64,000 nucleotides of DNA from Paraburkholderia agricolaris (GCF_009455635.1 NZ_QPER01000001.1:372001-436000); one strand, 5' to 3'. Shown: positions 50,001 to 59,089, counted from the stretch's first letter. The notes: a model not told the origin generated them from the letters alone. A program made the numbers and translations.

Positions 50001-50939
50001 ATGCCGATCCGGAACGCCCTGGCGACCTGCTTGCTGACGATCTGTCTTACCGTGAATGGCCCCGCTTGCGTCGCTGCCGGAACACCCAGCGCGCCAGCAA
50101 TCGGGAACACAACACTGCATTTTAAAGAGCAGGGCCAGACGGCCGACGTCACGGTCGCCGAAGGTCCGGCGATTGATGGCAGACGCTCCGTGCACTATCG
50201 CGTCGAATATGCTGCCTCTGCGCAATGTCACGCTGTGTTCGAGGGCAACGCGCGGTTTTACTCGACGACCGACGACGCGGGCGATACCAGTGAAGCCCTG
50301 CCGAACGGTGACTGGGCGACGCTTAACCAGTTCCGCGACGCGAGCGCCAATGGCCTCGTCAAGATCGACCTCGATGTCGATACTGCGCATCCGCGCTATG
50401 TCGACTTTGCCCTGGAGCATCCGTCGAGCGTCGCGCCTCATTGTCTCGGCGCGGACGGCGTCGGGTTCATGGTGTTCGCCGGCCCGCCGATGAAGCTATC
50501 GAACCCGCCGGCCAAGCAGGCCGGCAAACCGCCCGCGACTTACGCAAACGTGCGCTACGCCTACACGATCGACTATCCCGACGACCTGCTGGTTGCCGGC
50601 CGGGAAGCCGACAACAGCGACGGCGTTGTCTTTTCGGCGAAATCGGGTAAGGCACAAGTCGCTGTGTGGGGCAGGTTCAACGCGAGCGAGGAGACAGCGG
50701 CGAAGATCTTGCGCGGCGAAGAAGAACTTCCTTGCGCTGGCGTGAGGGCCAGTTACGAGGTCAGCAAGCGGGATCTCGTCGCGTTTTCCTGCCAGACACC
50801 GAAGAACGAAATCGTGTATGAAAAGATGATCATTCACGGCGACACGCTCGTCGGCGTGCAATTTACCTATCCCGTCGCGGAGCAGGCGATCTGGTCGCCC
50901 GTGGTCAAGCAAATGGCGGGTTCGCTGCGTGTCGAGTAA
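50001..50939 (+). CDS. Secreted protein of unknown function
   Basis: I do not recognise this gene. From the ATG at 50001 it encodes 312 residues with a signal peptide (MPIRNALATCLLTICLTVNG, then PACVAAG). The mature part has two pieces: an N-terminal segment about 30-165 rich in beta strands with two cysteines (ASAQCHAVFEG, VAPHCLGADG), a Pro/Lys-rich linker (NPPAKQAGKPPAT), and a C-terminal domain about 185-312 (YTIDYPDDLLVAGREADNSD) with another cysteine pair. An in-frame GTG at 49941 would place the signal internally. It is convergent with a DUF4239 gene. Periplasmic location is inferred. Confidence 0.65.
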   Translation: MPIRNALATCLLTICLTVNGPACVAAGTPSAPAIGNTTLHFKEQGQTADVTVAEGPAIDGRRSVHYRVEYAASAQCHAVFEGNARFYSTTDDAGDTSEALPNGDWATLNQFRDASANGLVKIDLDVDTAHPRYVDFALEHPSSVAPHCLGADGVGFMVFAGPPMKLSNPPAKQAGKPPATYANVRYAYTIDYPDDLLVAGREADNSDGVVFSAKSGKAQVAVWGRFNASEETAAKILRGEEELPCAGVRASYEVSKRDLVAFSCQTPKNEIVYEKMIIHGDTLVGVQFTYPVAEQAIWSPVVKQMAGSLRVE

Positions 50940-50969
50940 TCACCGTTCAACTTCGTCAGCGAGAATCCC

Positions 50970-51770
50970 TCACCGCCGGAGGTGTTCCAGCGCATCTCTC
51001 ATCGGCGAACTGGAAATCACAATTGGCCCGGTAAACGGCGTATCCAGATCGACGATCACATAGATAGCGGAAGCAATAGAAACGGCTCCCAGCGAGATCA
51101 TGACCAATGCCAACGCATTGCGCGGCGCGATCAAGCCGAAGCTGAGAAAAATCACGCACAACCAGAAGGTCAGCGTCACGAAGAACGGCAGGGAAATCGA
51201 ACTGTGCGCTTCCTCGATGATTTTCCACCGGGCATCCACGGTTCGTCGATATTGCGTCAGCGCATCATTGAGCGCGCGCTGTTGTAAAGGATCGTGCGCT
51301 CGCAGTTGCCGCAACTGCCGGCCCACGGCGGTCAGCATGTCGCCGAGCCGCACGTTCTCCAGCTTCTGTGTGTTGTCCTGCGTTCCGATGTCCCGCGGAT
51401 AGTCACCGGTCGGAGCCGTCTCGCCTGGCCACGTCGATGCAATCGCGGCCGCGGTGTAGAGGCGCAGCAGGTGCCGGGCCTCATCCGTATCGCTGCCGTA
51501 TTCCCGCATGGTCGTGTCGAATTCGATCAGATCAGCCGCGAAGGTGCGCAGATCATTCGATTCGGTATCGAAGCTGGTTTTCGCCGACGCCGTCATCAGC
51601 CCGAGCACCAGAGCGGCGAACGTCACCAGCATGCCGATAACCAACTGGATGAGTTGCACGGTTTCGTGCGCCTTGTGCTCCTCGGGCAGCAACGGTCGCA
51701 CCCATACGCCAAAGCCGGTACCGACAAGCAACAAAGCGAAAACCAGCAGAGCCGAGCCTATTTCTGACAT
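50970..51770 (-). CDS. DUF4239 membrane protein
   Basis: This 266-residue inner-membrane protein matches the DUF4239 pattern: an N-terminal helix (ALLVFALLLVGTGFGVWV), a second helix (QLVIGMLVTFAALVLGLMTA), a long cytoplasmic/periplasmic helical stretch (about 65-190) with KTSFDTESNDLRTFAADLIE, then two C-terminal helices (FFVTLTFWLCVIFLSFGLI and LVMISLGAVSIASAIYVI). It resembles a bestrophin-like layout only in outline. The function is unknown. It is convergent with the secreted protein gene and divergent from the chemoreceptor. Confidence 0.75.
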   Translation of the reverse strand: MSEIGSALLVFALLLVGTGFGVWVRPLLPEEHKAHETVQLIQLVIGMLVTFAALVLGLMTASAKTSFDTESNDLRTFAADLIEFDTTMREYGSDTDEARHLLRLYTAAAIASTWPGETAPTGDYPRDIGTQDNTQKLENVRLGDMLTAVGRQLRQLRAHDPLQQRALNDALTQYRRTVDARWKIIEEAHSSISLPFFVTLTFWLCVIFLSFGLIAPRNALALVMISLGAVSIASAIYVIVDLDTPFTGPIVISSSPMRDALEHLRR

Positions 51771-51917
51771 AGAAATGCTCCGGAAACGCGCGCCTTGTTA
51801 CTTTCTACCAACAGCCGTTCGCCGACCACCCGGGTAGTCCCGCAAATGTCCTTGCGCGAGCGGCCGCCGACTTCCGTTCGTAGGTTGAGGCAGCGCAAAC
51901 GCATGCGTAACCAACCA

Positions 51918-51944
51918 TAAAGTTTTCTGTAATCCCGCCGTAGA
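51918..51944 (+). promoter_or_regulatory. Sigma28 (FliA) promoter of the chemoreceptor gene
   Basis: TAAAGTTT (51918-51925), 11 bp, then GCCGTAGA (51937-51944) matches the flagellar sigma28 consensus TAAAGTTT-N11-GCCGATAA closely. It lies about 130 bp before the start codon, in the 304-bp gap ahead of the gene. Confidence 0.75.
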
Positions 51945-52074
51945 CCCTCTATGTGGCATTCGCTTAAATTTCAAACAAAAGTTGCGGGCCTGGCCGATGG
52001 GCTTGGGCGCAGCACGCGTGGCCGAGGCTAATTCTCTGAACATCCAGCCAGGCAGCCCAATGGAGACCAGCCCG

Positions 52075-53715
52075 ATGCTGAAAAATCTGTCGATTCGAAC
52101 CTGCCTGACCCTGATGATTGTGTTCTTTGGTGTGGTGCTGTTGTTCGGCGCCGCTGCCGGACTGTTGTCGTTGCGTTCGAGCAACGCGTCGCTGCAGCAG
52201 ATGTACACCGTGGACACGCCCGCAGTCGCCGATCTCGAAGGCAGCGCCGGACAGCTGTTGCGCCTGCGTCTGGCTTTGGCGACCTATGCGTCGTTGGTGG
52301 ACCTGAACGATCAGGACGGCGCGACCGCGGTGCTCAAGCGGTTCGATCAGTACCAGAAAGCGTCGAACGATCGTCTTGCCCACTATCTGAGCCGTGCGAG
52401 CACGGATGCCGACGAACAACGTTTGATCAAGGACATGCAGGACAAGCGCGACACGTTCCTGCATGAGGGGGTCGATCCGGCGCTGGCCGCGCTCAAGTCG
52501 GGCGACAAGACCGCATTCGAGCAGTTGCAGGCACACAAGCTGCCGTCGCTCTATAGCGCGTACGAAAAGGCGATGCTTACGCTCGAGCAGTTGCAGCTCG
52601 ATCACGGCGCCCAGCGCTATCAGGACGCACAGGATCTGTTCTACGCGATCTGCATTGCGGTGGCGGTCGGCATGGGCTTGTCGCTGCTGGGCTCCTTGAT
52701 CGGGCGGGCGGTCATGGTGCGGGCCATTGTCACTCCGGTCGACGCGACTATTGCGCAGTTTCAGCGAATTGCCAACGGGGACCTGACCAGCCAGATCGAC
52801 GTGACGAGCAACAATGAAATGGGCCGTCTCGCTGCGGCGTTGCGCAAGATGCAGGACTCGCTGATCGAGACGGTGAATGCCGTGCGTCACGGCACAGAGT
52901 CTATTGATACGGGCGTGAGCGAGATCGCGGCGGGCAATACCGATCTGTCGCAACGTACCGAGGAGCAGGCCGCGTCGCTTGAAGAAACGGCGGCCAGCAT
53001 TGAAGAACTGACTTCGACGGTCAAGCAGACGGCGGACAATGCGAAACAGGCGAGTTCATTGGCCCAGGGGGCATCGAGCCTGGCGGCACAAGGTGGGGAC
53101 CTGACCGAGCAGGTGGTGGGCACGATGCATGGCATCGTCGACGACTCGCGGCGGATTGCCGACATTGTCGGCGTGATCGAAGGGATTGCATTCCAGACCA
53201 ATATTCTGGCGCTGAACGCTGCGGTCGAAGCCGCGCGTGCGGGCGAGCAGGGGCGTGGCTTTGCGGTGGTGGCGAGCGAAGTGCGCTCGTTGGCACAGCG
53301 AAGCGCGGCGGCGGCCAAGGAGATCAAAGGCTTGATCGATGCTTCGACGGCGCGGGTGCAGGCCGGCTCGCAACTGGTCGAACGTTCGGGTTCGACGATG
53401 ACCGAAATTGTCGAGGCGATTTCTCGTGTGAGTTCGATCATGGGTGAGATTGCGGCGGCGGCGATTGAGCAGAGTACAGGGATCGATCAGGTGAATCTGG
53501 CCGTCGCCCAGATGGATGAAGTGACTCAGCAGAACGCTGCGCTGGTGGAGCAGGCTGCTGCGGCGGCTAGTTCGCTGGAGGAGCAGGCTCGCAGGTTGAC
53601 TTCGGCTGTGGCGGTCTTCCAGACGGGGAGTGGTGTTTCTTCTTTTGCCGGTCGGCGAGGGGGAGTTGGTGCTGCGCCGGTGATGGGGGATTTGAGTGGG
53701 GTTGTAGTGGGGTGA
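52075..53715 (+). CDS. Methyl-accepting chemotaxis protein (Tar-type)
   Basis: This membrane chemoreceptor signals to CheA. From the ATG at 52075 (eight bases after GGAGA) it has 546 aa. Helix 1 ([19 protein letters not shown]) and helix 2 ([20 protein letters not shown], about residue 190) enclose a four-helix-bundle ligand domain. HAMP follows ([20 protein letters not shown]). The cytoplasmic tip motif [20 protein letters not shown] and [12 protein letters not shown] are intact. Its C-terminal tail is Gly-rich, with no CheR pentapeptide seen. A sigma28 promoter precedes it. The ligand is unknown. A repeat and an IS lie 42 bp downstream. Confidence 0.93.
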   Translation: MLKNLSIRTCLTLMIVFFGVVLLFGAAAGLLSLRSSNASLQQMYTVDTPAVADLEGSAGQLLRLRLALATYASLVDLNDQDGATAVLKRFDQYQKASNDRLAHYLSRASTDADEQRLIKDMQDKRDTFLHEGVDPALAALKSGDKTAFEQLQAHKLPSLYSAYEKAMLTLEQLQLDHGAQRYQDAQDLFYAICIAVAVGMGLSLLGSLIGRAVMVRAIVTPVDATIAQFQRIANGDLTSQIDVTSNNEMGRLAAALRKMQDSLIETVNAVRHGTESIDTGVSEIAAGNTDLSQRTEEQAASLEETAASIEELTSTVKQTADNAKQASSLAQGASSLAAQGGDLTEQVVGTMHGIVDDSRRIADIVGVIEGIAFQTNILALNAAVEAARAGEQGRGFAVVASEVRSLAQRSAAAAKEIKGLIDASTARVQAGSQLVERSGSTMTEIVEAISRVSSIMGEIAAAAIEQSTGIDQVNLAVAQMDEVTQQNAALVEQAAAAASSLEEQARRLTSAVAVFQTGSGVSSFAGRRGGVGAAPVMGDLSGVVVG

Positions 53716-53756
53716 TGGTTTTTTGCCTGGTCGGCGGTTTCCTTGTTGATCTGGCT

Positions 53757-53834
53757 TTTTGGCCTTTCCTTGCTGTGTTAGTGGTCTATTGGCGTTGCCC
53801 CTGTGCGGGGCGGCACTTACTTTCTTTGCCGCCG
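53757..53834 (+). repeat. Left arm of a 78-bp inverted repeat flanking the IS
   Basis: This arm is matched by the reverse complement of 55103-55180 at 77 of 78 positions (the mismatch is at 53791). The sequence contains GTGCGGGGCGGCACTTACTT and ends TTGCCGCCG directly at the IS border. Such GTGCGGGGCGGCA-type repeats are, to my knowledge, dispersed in Burkholderia-group genomes. Confidence 0.9.
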
Positions 53835-55102
53835 TGTATAGACCGGAGACATAGCTGACAGGTGTGCGGGGACATGGTTGACACTTCCGGGTACTAAAAC
53901 ACCCGGTCCCGACCATGCCCTGGAACGCAAGAGACACTATGAGCCTCCGACAGGAATTTGTTCATCTGGCCAGTCAGGACACGCTGACGATGACCGAGCT
54001 GTGCCAGCGCTTTAACATCAGCCGGCAGACCGGCTACAAATGGCTCCATCGCGGCGAGCATGCGCTGGCAGATCAATCCCGACGCCCGCTCAGCAGTCCG
54101 TCGAAGACCCCCACTGCGATGGAGCAGGAAGTGGTACGGCTGCGCCAGGCCCATCCGCGCTGGGGCGGCCGCAAGATCAGCCGGCGCCTGCGTGATCTGG
54201 GCCTTGAGGCGGTGCCGCAGCCCAGCACCGTGACCGACATCCTGCACCGGCACAACCTGATCCTGCCGGCCGATTCAGCGATGAGCCAACCCTGGAAGCG
54301 CTTTGAGCACGAGCAGCCTAACGTACTCTGGCAGATGGACTTCAAGGGGCACTTTGAGACCCTCGGGAAGGAGCGCTGCAGCCCCCTGACGGTACTCGAC
54401 GACCACTCGCGCTTCAGCATCCTGCTGCGCGCCTGTGGACCCACCGACACCGCTACCGTGCAGACAGGATTACGGGAGGCGTTTGGACACTATGGCCTGC
54501 CGTTACGCATCAATACCGATAACGGCTCGCCGTGGGGTTCGCCTGGCAGTCCGGGTCAGCTCACCGAGCTGGCCGTCTGGCTGATCCGGCTGGGTATCCG
54601 CATCAGTTACAGCCGGCCTTACCACCCGCAGACCAACGGCAAGGACGAGCGGTTTCACCGTACGCTGAAGGCTGAAGTACTGAACGGACGAAGCTTCGCT
54701 ACCCAGCAGCACGTGCAACAGGAACTGGACCGCTGGCGCACCGTATATAACTGCGAGCGCCCGCATGAGGCGATCGGCATGGACACGCCCATCAGCCGTT
54801 ACCGGCCGAGCCCCCGGGCGTATCCATCGATCCTGCCGGAGCCGGAGTACGGCCCGGATGACGTGGTGCTGCTGGTTAAATCGGATGGCCGGCTACGCTT
54901 TGAAGGACGGCACCTCAAGGTCTCGAATGCACTTTATGGACTGCCGGTTGCGGCACGCGCAAAGCCGGGCGAAGACGGCGTATTTGAATTCTGGTTTGCC
55001 CATCACCGCATCCTCACCCTTGACCTGAGGAGCGACAATCACTGACCATAAAGTGTCAATGATGTCTCCGCACGTTTGTCAACCATGTCTCCGGTCTATA
55101 CA
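53835..55102 (+). mobile_element. IS481-family insertion sequence (1268 bp)
   Basis: The element starts TGTATAGACCGGAGACAT and ends with its exact reverse complement. The inverted similarity continues, with mismatches, for about 52 bp. Each end holds two tandem copies of a GGAGACAT-NN-TGACA motif (53845-53860 and 53868-53883 on the left). One intact transposase gene lies inside. The flanking bases share only CG on both sides, so any target duplication is very short or absent. It lies exactly at the centre of a 78-bp inverted repeat. Confidence 0.9.
53915..55045 (+). CDS. IS481-family transposase
   Basis: This 376-residue DDE transposase starts MPWNARDTMSLRQEFVHLAS, typical of IS481. An N-terminal helix-turn-helix (MTELCQRFNISRQTGYKWL) is followed by an integrase core with the acidic residues in LWQMDFKGHF, INTDNGSPWG and GKDERFHRTLKAEV. 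The C-terminal part has the usual HEAIGMDTPISRYRPSPR. The frame is intact, so the element could be active. A second ATG at 53939 is possible and has a GAGA upstream. Confidence 0.93.
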   Translation: MPWNARDTMSLRQEFVHLASQDTLTMTELCQRFNISRQTGYKWLHRGEHALADQSRRPLSSPSKTPTAMEQEVVRLRQAHPRWGGRKISRRLRDLGLEAVPQPSTVTDILHRHNLILPADSAMSQPWKRFEHEQPNVLWQMDFKGHFETLGKERCSPLTVLDDHSRFSILLRACGPTDTATVQTGLREAFGHYGLPLRINTDNGSPWGSPGSPGQLTELAVWLIRLGIRISYSRPYHPQTNGKDERFHRTLKAEVLNGRSFATQQHVQQELDRWRTVYNCERPHEAIGMDTPISRYRPSPRAYPSILPEPEYGPDDVVLLVKSDGRLRFEGRHLKVSNALYGLPVAARAKPGEDGVFEFWFAHHRILTLDLRSDNH

Positions 55103-55180
55103 CGGCGGCAAAGAAAGTAAGTGCCGCCCCGCACAGGGGCAACGCTAATAGACCACTAACACAGCAAGGAAAGGCCAAAA
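55103..55180 (-). repeat. Right arm of the 78-bp inverted repeat
   Basis: This is the reverse complement of 53757-53834 with one mismatch. It begins CGGCGGCAAAGAAAGTAAGT at the IS border. Weaker similarity to the left flank (TCGGCGGTTTC) continues outward on the right at about 55230-55245. Confidence 0.9.
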
Positions 55181-55247
55181 GACCACCGCGAAACAGACTA
55201 TTAGCGAGGCAACGCCAAAAAGGCAACCCAACGAAACCGCCGAGCAG

Positions 55248-55277
55248 CCCAAAACCCAAACCCCAAACCCAGCCCCC
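55248..55277 (-). other. Predicted G-quadruplex tract
   Basis: The minus strand carries five G runs (GGGGG, GGG, GGGG, GGG, GGG) separated by 2-4 nt, mostly T3-T4. The surrounding gap 55181-55569 is A/C-rich on the plus strand and holds no gene I can support, only repeat-associated sequence before the IclR gene. Confidence 0.6.
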
Positions 55278-55569
55278 AGCAAGGCTAAATCCCATTATAT
55301 GAATCCAACACTCACATATTGGAGATTTTCAAAAAACCGCCCTACAATTCAGCCAACACGTTTCGTTAGCCAGAAAAAAACGGCCACAACGAGCGACAGC
55401 AAGAAAAAAACCGGAGACAAGCCACCCCATGCCCAAGACCCAAAGGCAGCACCCGCATGTCCGCGCCACCGGCAACCCGCCCTGTGCCGCGAACAAAACT
55501 GCGAGCAAAACAGGCCTCCTCTCCGGTCCCGCGCTGTAAGCGCAAAAAACCATCGAAAAGCCAATCGCC

Positions 55570-56544
55570 ATGAATAAAGCGATGCCCACTCACGCCGCGA
55601 GCGCGTCCGAAGCCGAGCTGGCGCCGTCAGCCAATCACGCGACCCGTGCAGCGCCACAGCGGGCTCATGCCGCCAAAGCCCCGCGCGCCAGTGCGCAACC
55701 GGCCGTGGTCGACGAAATCGCGTTGCCGAGCACGCTGCTCGACGTCACACCGCAACAAGCCGGCACGCAAACGCTGTTGCGCGGCCTCGCGATTCTGGAA
55801 GCCGCCGCCGCCGGCGTGCGCGATCTGCGCACCTTCGGCGCCGCACTCGGCACGACACGCAGCACCACGCACCGGCTGGTGAGCAGCCTCGTGCAGGCGC
55901 GCTATCTCCGCCAGGTGCAAGGCGGCTATCTACTCGGCCCGAAGCTGATCGAACTCGGCACCATCGCGCTCGAACAGATGCCGCTCACCGCAGTCGCGCG
56001 TCCCCATCTCGAATCGCTCGCTGAACAGACACTCGACACGATCCACCTCGGCGTGCGCGACGGCGACGACGTGCTGTACATCGACAAAATCCCCGGCACC
56101 CGTGGCCTCGAAATGCGCTCGCGCGTCGGTCACCGGATGCCGCTGGCGTCGACGGGTATCGGCAAAGCCATGATGCTCGACCTCACGCCGGATGTGTGGC
56201 AGTCGCTTTTCGAAGCATCGCGGCGTGCGCTCGCCGGCGTCAGTTTCAAGCCGGATAACCGCCCCGACGCGCCAACCTTCATGCAACGCATGACCAACTA
56301 CGCTGCCGGCGGCTATACCTTCGACCTCGAAGAAAACGAAGCATCGATCCGTTGCGTCGCAGCGCCGGTGCGCGATGCATCGGGCTCGGTGGTGGCGGCG
56401 CTGTCGGTGGCGAGCACGATTCCGTATATGTCGCTCGAACGCATGGATGAACTGATCCCGGTCGTGCAGCGCGAAGCGCGCGCGATCTCGGAAGAACTCG
56501 GCTGGCGTGCGCCGCAACCGGCAACGCGCAGGATCAAACGATGA
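55570..56544 (+). CDS. IclR-family transcriptional regulator
   Basis: This regulator probably controls the sugar operon that follows. The 324-residue protein has an Ala-rich N-terminal extension (about 1-65), a winged helix-turn-helix (LLRGLAILEAAAAGVRDLRT, then LGTTRSTTHRLVSSLVQ), and an IclR effector domain (RPHLESLAEQTLDTIHLGVR, GIGKAMMLDL, IRCVAAPVRDASGSVVAALS). It overlaps dgoK by 4 bp (ATGA), so it is part of the operon. The effector may be 2-keto-3-deoxygalactonate or a galactonate-like acid, by analogy to DgoR; this is inference. Confidence 0.88.
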   Translation: MNKAMPTHAASASEAELAPSANHATRAAPQRAHAAKAPRASAQPAVVDEIALPSTLLDVTPQQAGTQTLLRGLAILEAAAAGVRDLRTFGAALGTTRSTTHRLVSSLVQARYLRQVQGGYLLGPKLIELGTIALEQMPLTAVARPHLESLAEQTLDTIHLGVRDGDDVLYIDKIPGTRGLEMRSRVGHRMPLASTGIGKAMMLDLTPDVWQSLFEASRRALAGVSFKPDNRPDAPTFMQRMTNYAAGGYTFDLEENEASIRCVAAPVRDASGSVVAALSVASTIPYMSLERMDELIPVVQREARAISEELGWRAPQPATRRIKR

Positions 56545-57599
56545 AGCAAGTGGGTTCTCAAACGCAGGCGCTCGATCCGGTGAACGGCACCGCGGCCGCC
56601 GACGCCAGGCTCCAACACGCTGCGCTGATCGCGCTCGATTGGGGTACGACGTCGCTGCGCGCGTATCTGTATGACGCAGCCGGTAACGTACTGGCAACAC
56701 GGGCCTCGACGGCCGGCATCATGAATCTGCCGCGCAGCGCGGAACAGGGTGGCTTCGACGCCGCCTTCGATGACGCGTGCGGCGCCTGGCTCGAGCAGGC
56801 ACCCGATGCGTCGGTGATCGCCGCCGGCATGGTCGGCAGCGCGCAAGGCTGGGTCGAAGCACCGTATGTCGACGCACCGGCAAATGCCGATGCGCTGGTG
56901 GCCGGCATCGTCCGTGTCAAAGCCGCGGGCGGCGTGACGCTGCACATCGTGCCGGGCGTCCTGCAGCGCGGCGACCTGCCGAATGTGATGCGCGGCGAGG
57001 AAACCCAGATCTTCGGGGCACTCGGTCAGGACACCGGCGTCGTGGACAGCAGCAAGCGCGCGCTGATCGGCTTGCCTGGCACCCACGCGAAGTGGGCCGT
57101 CGTGCAGGCAGGCCGCATCGAACGTTTTCATACCTTCATGACCGGTGAAGTGTTCGCAGCACTGCGCGAACACACCATCCTCGGCCGCACGATGGATACG
57201 CCAGATCGTCCGGATACCGATGCATTCCTGCATGGCGTGAAGATCGCCCGCGACAAAGGTCAGGCGGGCCTGCTGGCTACCGTATTCAGTTCCCGCACGC
57301 TCGGGCTCACTGGACAGCTTTCGCGTGAACAGCAGCCGGACTATCTGTCGGGCCTGCTGATCGGGCACGAACTGGCCGGTCTCGAAGCCGTGCTCGCGCA
57401 ACAGCACAACTCGCTCGCCGGGCAGCAGTTGCGCCTGATCGGCAATGAGGCGCTGTGCGAGCGCTATCGCGTCGCACTCGCACAATTTGGCTGCACTCAC
57501 GCGGAGCTGGTGAAGTACGCCACCGAACGCGGCTTGTGGCGCGTCGCGACCCAGGCGGGGCTCGTCAATCCCACGCCCCAAGCGGCGCACGCGGGCTAA
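56541..57599 (+). CDS. dgoK: 2-dehydro-3-deoxygalactonokinase
   Basis: DgoK phosphorylates 2-keto-3-deoxygalactonate at C6. The 352-residue protein has an actin-like kinase fold: LIALDWGTTSLRAYLYDAAG at the N-terminus, VIAAGMVGSAQGWVEAPYVD, a central GEETQIFGAL, and LIGLPGTHAKWAVVQAGRIE. At the C-terminus LRLIGNEALCERYRVAL is conserved. It is longer than the Escherichia coli enzyme, with extra residues at both ends. It lies between the IclR gene and dgoA. Confidence 0.92.
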   Translation: MKQVGSQTQALDPVNGTAAADARLQHAALIALDWGTTSLRAYLYDAAGNVLATRASTAGIMNLPRSAEQGGFDAAFDDACGAWLEQAPDASVIAAGMVGSAQGWVEAPYVDAPANADALVAGIVRVKAAGGVTLHIVPGVLQRGDLPNVMRGEETQIFGALGQDTGVVDSSKRALIGLPGTHAKWAVVQAGRIERFHTFMTGEVFAALREHTILGRTMDTPDRPDTDAFLHGVKIARDKGQAGLLATVFSSRTLGLTGQLSREQQPDYLSGLLIGHELAGLEAVLAQQHNSLAGQQLRLIGNEALCERYRVALAQFGCTHAELVKYATERGLWRVATQAGLVNPTPQAAHAG

Positions 57600-57635
57600 C
57601 CGGTAGCGCCGCCGCTCACGAAACAAGGAACCGAC

Positions 57636-58316
57636 ATGCAACCTCACATCAATCTGCCCGCCCCGTACATGCCGCACGCGGGTCTGATCGCGGCGTTCGA
57701 GGTCTGTCCGCTGATCGCGATCATGCGCGGCGTGACACCCGCCGATGCCGCCGAGCACGCTCAGGCGCTGTACGAAGCCGGTTTTCGCATCGTCGAAGTG
57801 CCGTTGAATTCGCCGCAGCCGTTCGACAGCATCGCGGCGATTCGCAAGACATTGCCGGCCGATGCGATCGTCGGTGCCGGCACGGTGCTGCATCCGAGTT
57901 TCGTCAACGACGTTAAGTCCGCCGGCGGCGAGCTGATCGTGATGCCCCATAGCGATCCGGAAGTCGTCAGCGCCGCGAAGGCGCAAGGCATGGCGTGCGC
58001 ACCGGGCGTGGCGACGCCGAATGAAGCCTTCATCGCGCTGAAAAACGGCGCGGACGTGCTGAAGATGTTCCCTGCGGAACAACTCGGCTGCCAGGTTGTG
58101 AAGGCGTGGCGCGCGGTGATCGCGGCGCAAGTGCCGCTGGTGCCCGTCGGTGGGATCACGCCGGACAACATGGGGCCGTTTTTGAGTGCCGGCGCGAACG
58201 GTTTCGGCCTCGGCTCGGCGCTGTATAAGCCGGGCCAGAGCGCGGCGGTGACCGCCTCGCATGCGAAAGCGTTCGTCAACGGATTGCGCATCGCTCGCGC
58301 AGGCGCGAAGAAATGA
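57636..58316 (+). CDS. dgoA: 2-dehydro-3-deoxy-6-phosphogalactonate aldolase
   Basis: DgoA splits the phosphorylated keto-deoxy sugar acid into pyruvate and glyceraldehyde 3-phosphate. The 226-residue class I aldolase shows LIAIMRGVTPADAAEHAQAL (with Glu/Arg active residues), VGAGTVLHPSFVNDV, MACAPGVATPNEAF, and the Schiff-base lysine in DVLKMFPAEQLG. Its stop overlaps the SDR start by 4 bp (ATGA). It follows dgoK directly, so the two-step end of the pathway is complete. Confidence 0.93.
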   Translation: MQPHINLPAPYMPHAGLIAAFEVCPLIAIMRGVTPADAAEHAQALYEAGFRIVEVPLNSPQPFDSIAAIRKTLPADAIVGAGTVLHPSFVNDVKSAGGELIVMPHSDPEVVSAAKAQGMACAPGVATPNEAFIALKNGADVLKMFPAEQLGCQVVKAWRAVIAAQVPLVPVGGITPDNMGPFLSAGANGFGLGSALYKPGQSAAVTASHAKAFVNGLRIARAGAKK

Positions 58317-59089
58317 AGCGGCTCGCCGACAAGGTCGCGTTGATCACCGGTGCCGGGCGCGGCATCGGCGCGGCGATTGCATTCGCGTTTGCACGCGAGG
58401 GCGCGGCGGTTGTACTGGCGGAACTGGATATAGAAACGGCGCGGCAGACGGCAGAGCAGATCAGCGCGCAAACCGGTGCGCGTGCGCTCGCGGTGCATAC
58501 GGATGTGACGCAATCGGCGTCGGTTCAGCACGCGGTGAGCGAGGCGGAACATGCGTTCGGCGCGCTCGACGTGCTAGTCAACAACGCCGGCATCAACGTG
58601 TTCTGCGATCCGCTGACGATGACCGACGAAGACTGGCGCCGCTGCTTCGCGGTCGATCTCGACGGCGTATGGAACGGGTGTCGCGCGGTGTTGCCGGGCA
58701 TGGTCGAACGCGGCGCGGGCAGCATCGTGAATATCGCGTCGACGCATGCATTCAAGATCATTCCGGGATGCTTTCCGTACCCGGTCGCGAAGCACGGCGT
58801 AATCGGTTTGACGCGCGCGCTCGGCATCGAGTACGCGCCGCGCAATGTGCGGGTCAACGCGATCGCGCCGGGGTACGTCGAGACGCAACTGACGCATGAC
58901 TGGTGGAACGAACAAGCCGATCCGGCCGCCGCGAAACAGGCAACGCTCGATCTGCAACCGATGAAGCGCATCGGCCGCCCGGAAGAAGTGGCGATGACGG
59001 CGGTGTTTCTCGCGTCGGACGAAGCACCGTTCATCAACGCCACCTGCATCACCGTGGATGGCGGCCGCTCGGCGCTGTATCACGACTGA
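58313..59089 (+). CDS. SDR-family sugar dehydrogenase
   Basis: This classical short-chain dehydrogenase (258 aa) has the cofactor motif LITGAGRGIGAAIAFAFARE, NNAGIN, an active-site Ser in IASTHAF, and YPVAK with Tyr and Lys. An acidic residue after beta-2 (LAELDIE) suggests NAD. Position between dgoA and araF suggests oxidation of an aldose or sugar acid, such as galactose or arabinose to the lactone. The substrate is not shown by sequence. It overlaps dgoA by 4 bp. Confidence 0.85.
   Translation: MKRLADKVALITGAGRGIGAAIAFAFAREGAAVVLAELDIETARQTAEQISAQTGARALAVHTDVTQSASVQHAVSEAEHAFGALDVLVNNAGINVFCDPLTMTDEDWRRCFAVDLDGVWNGCRAVLPGMVERGAGSIVNIASTHAFKIIPGCFPYPVAKHGVIGLTRALGIEYAPRNVRVNAIAPGYVETQLTHDWWNEQADPAAAKQATLDLQPMKRIGRPEEVAMTAVFLASDEAPFINATCITVDGGRSALYHD

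Noticed and set aside
55056..55589. Two hydrophobic frames on the minus strand in the right flank of the IS
   Set aside because: They arise from the repeat arm, the G-run tract and skewed base composition; they have no ribosome site and no family resemblance.
56313..58262. 649-codon frame antisense to dgoK and dgoA
   Set aside because: The plus-strand genes show complete enzyme motifs; the antisense product is Arg/His/Ala-rich and motif-free.
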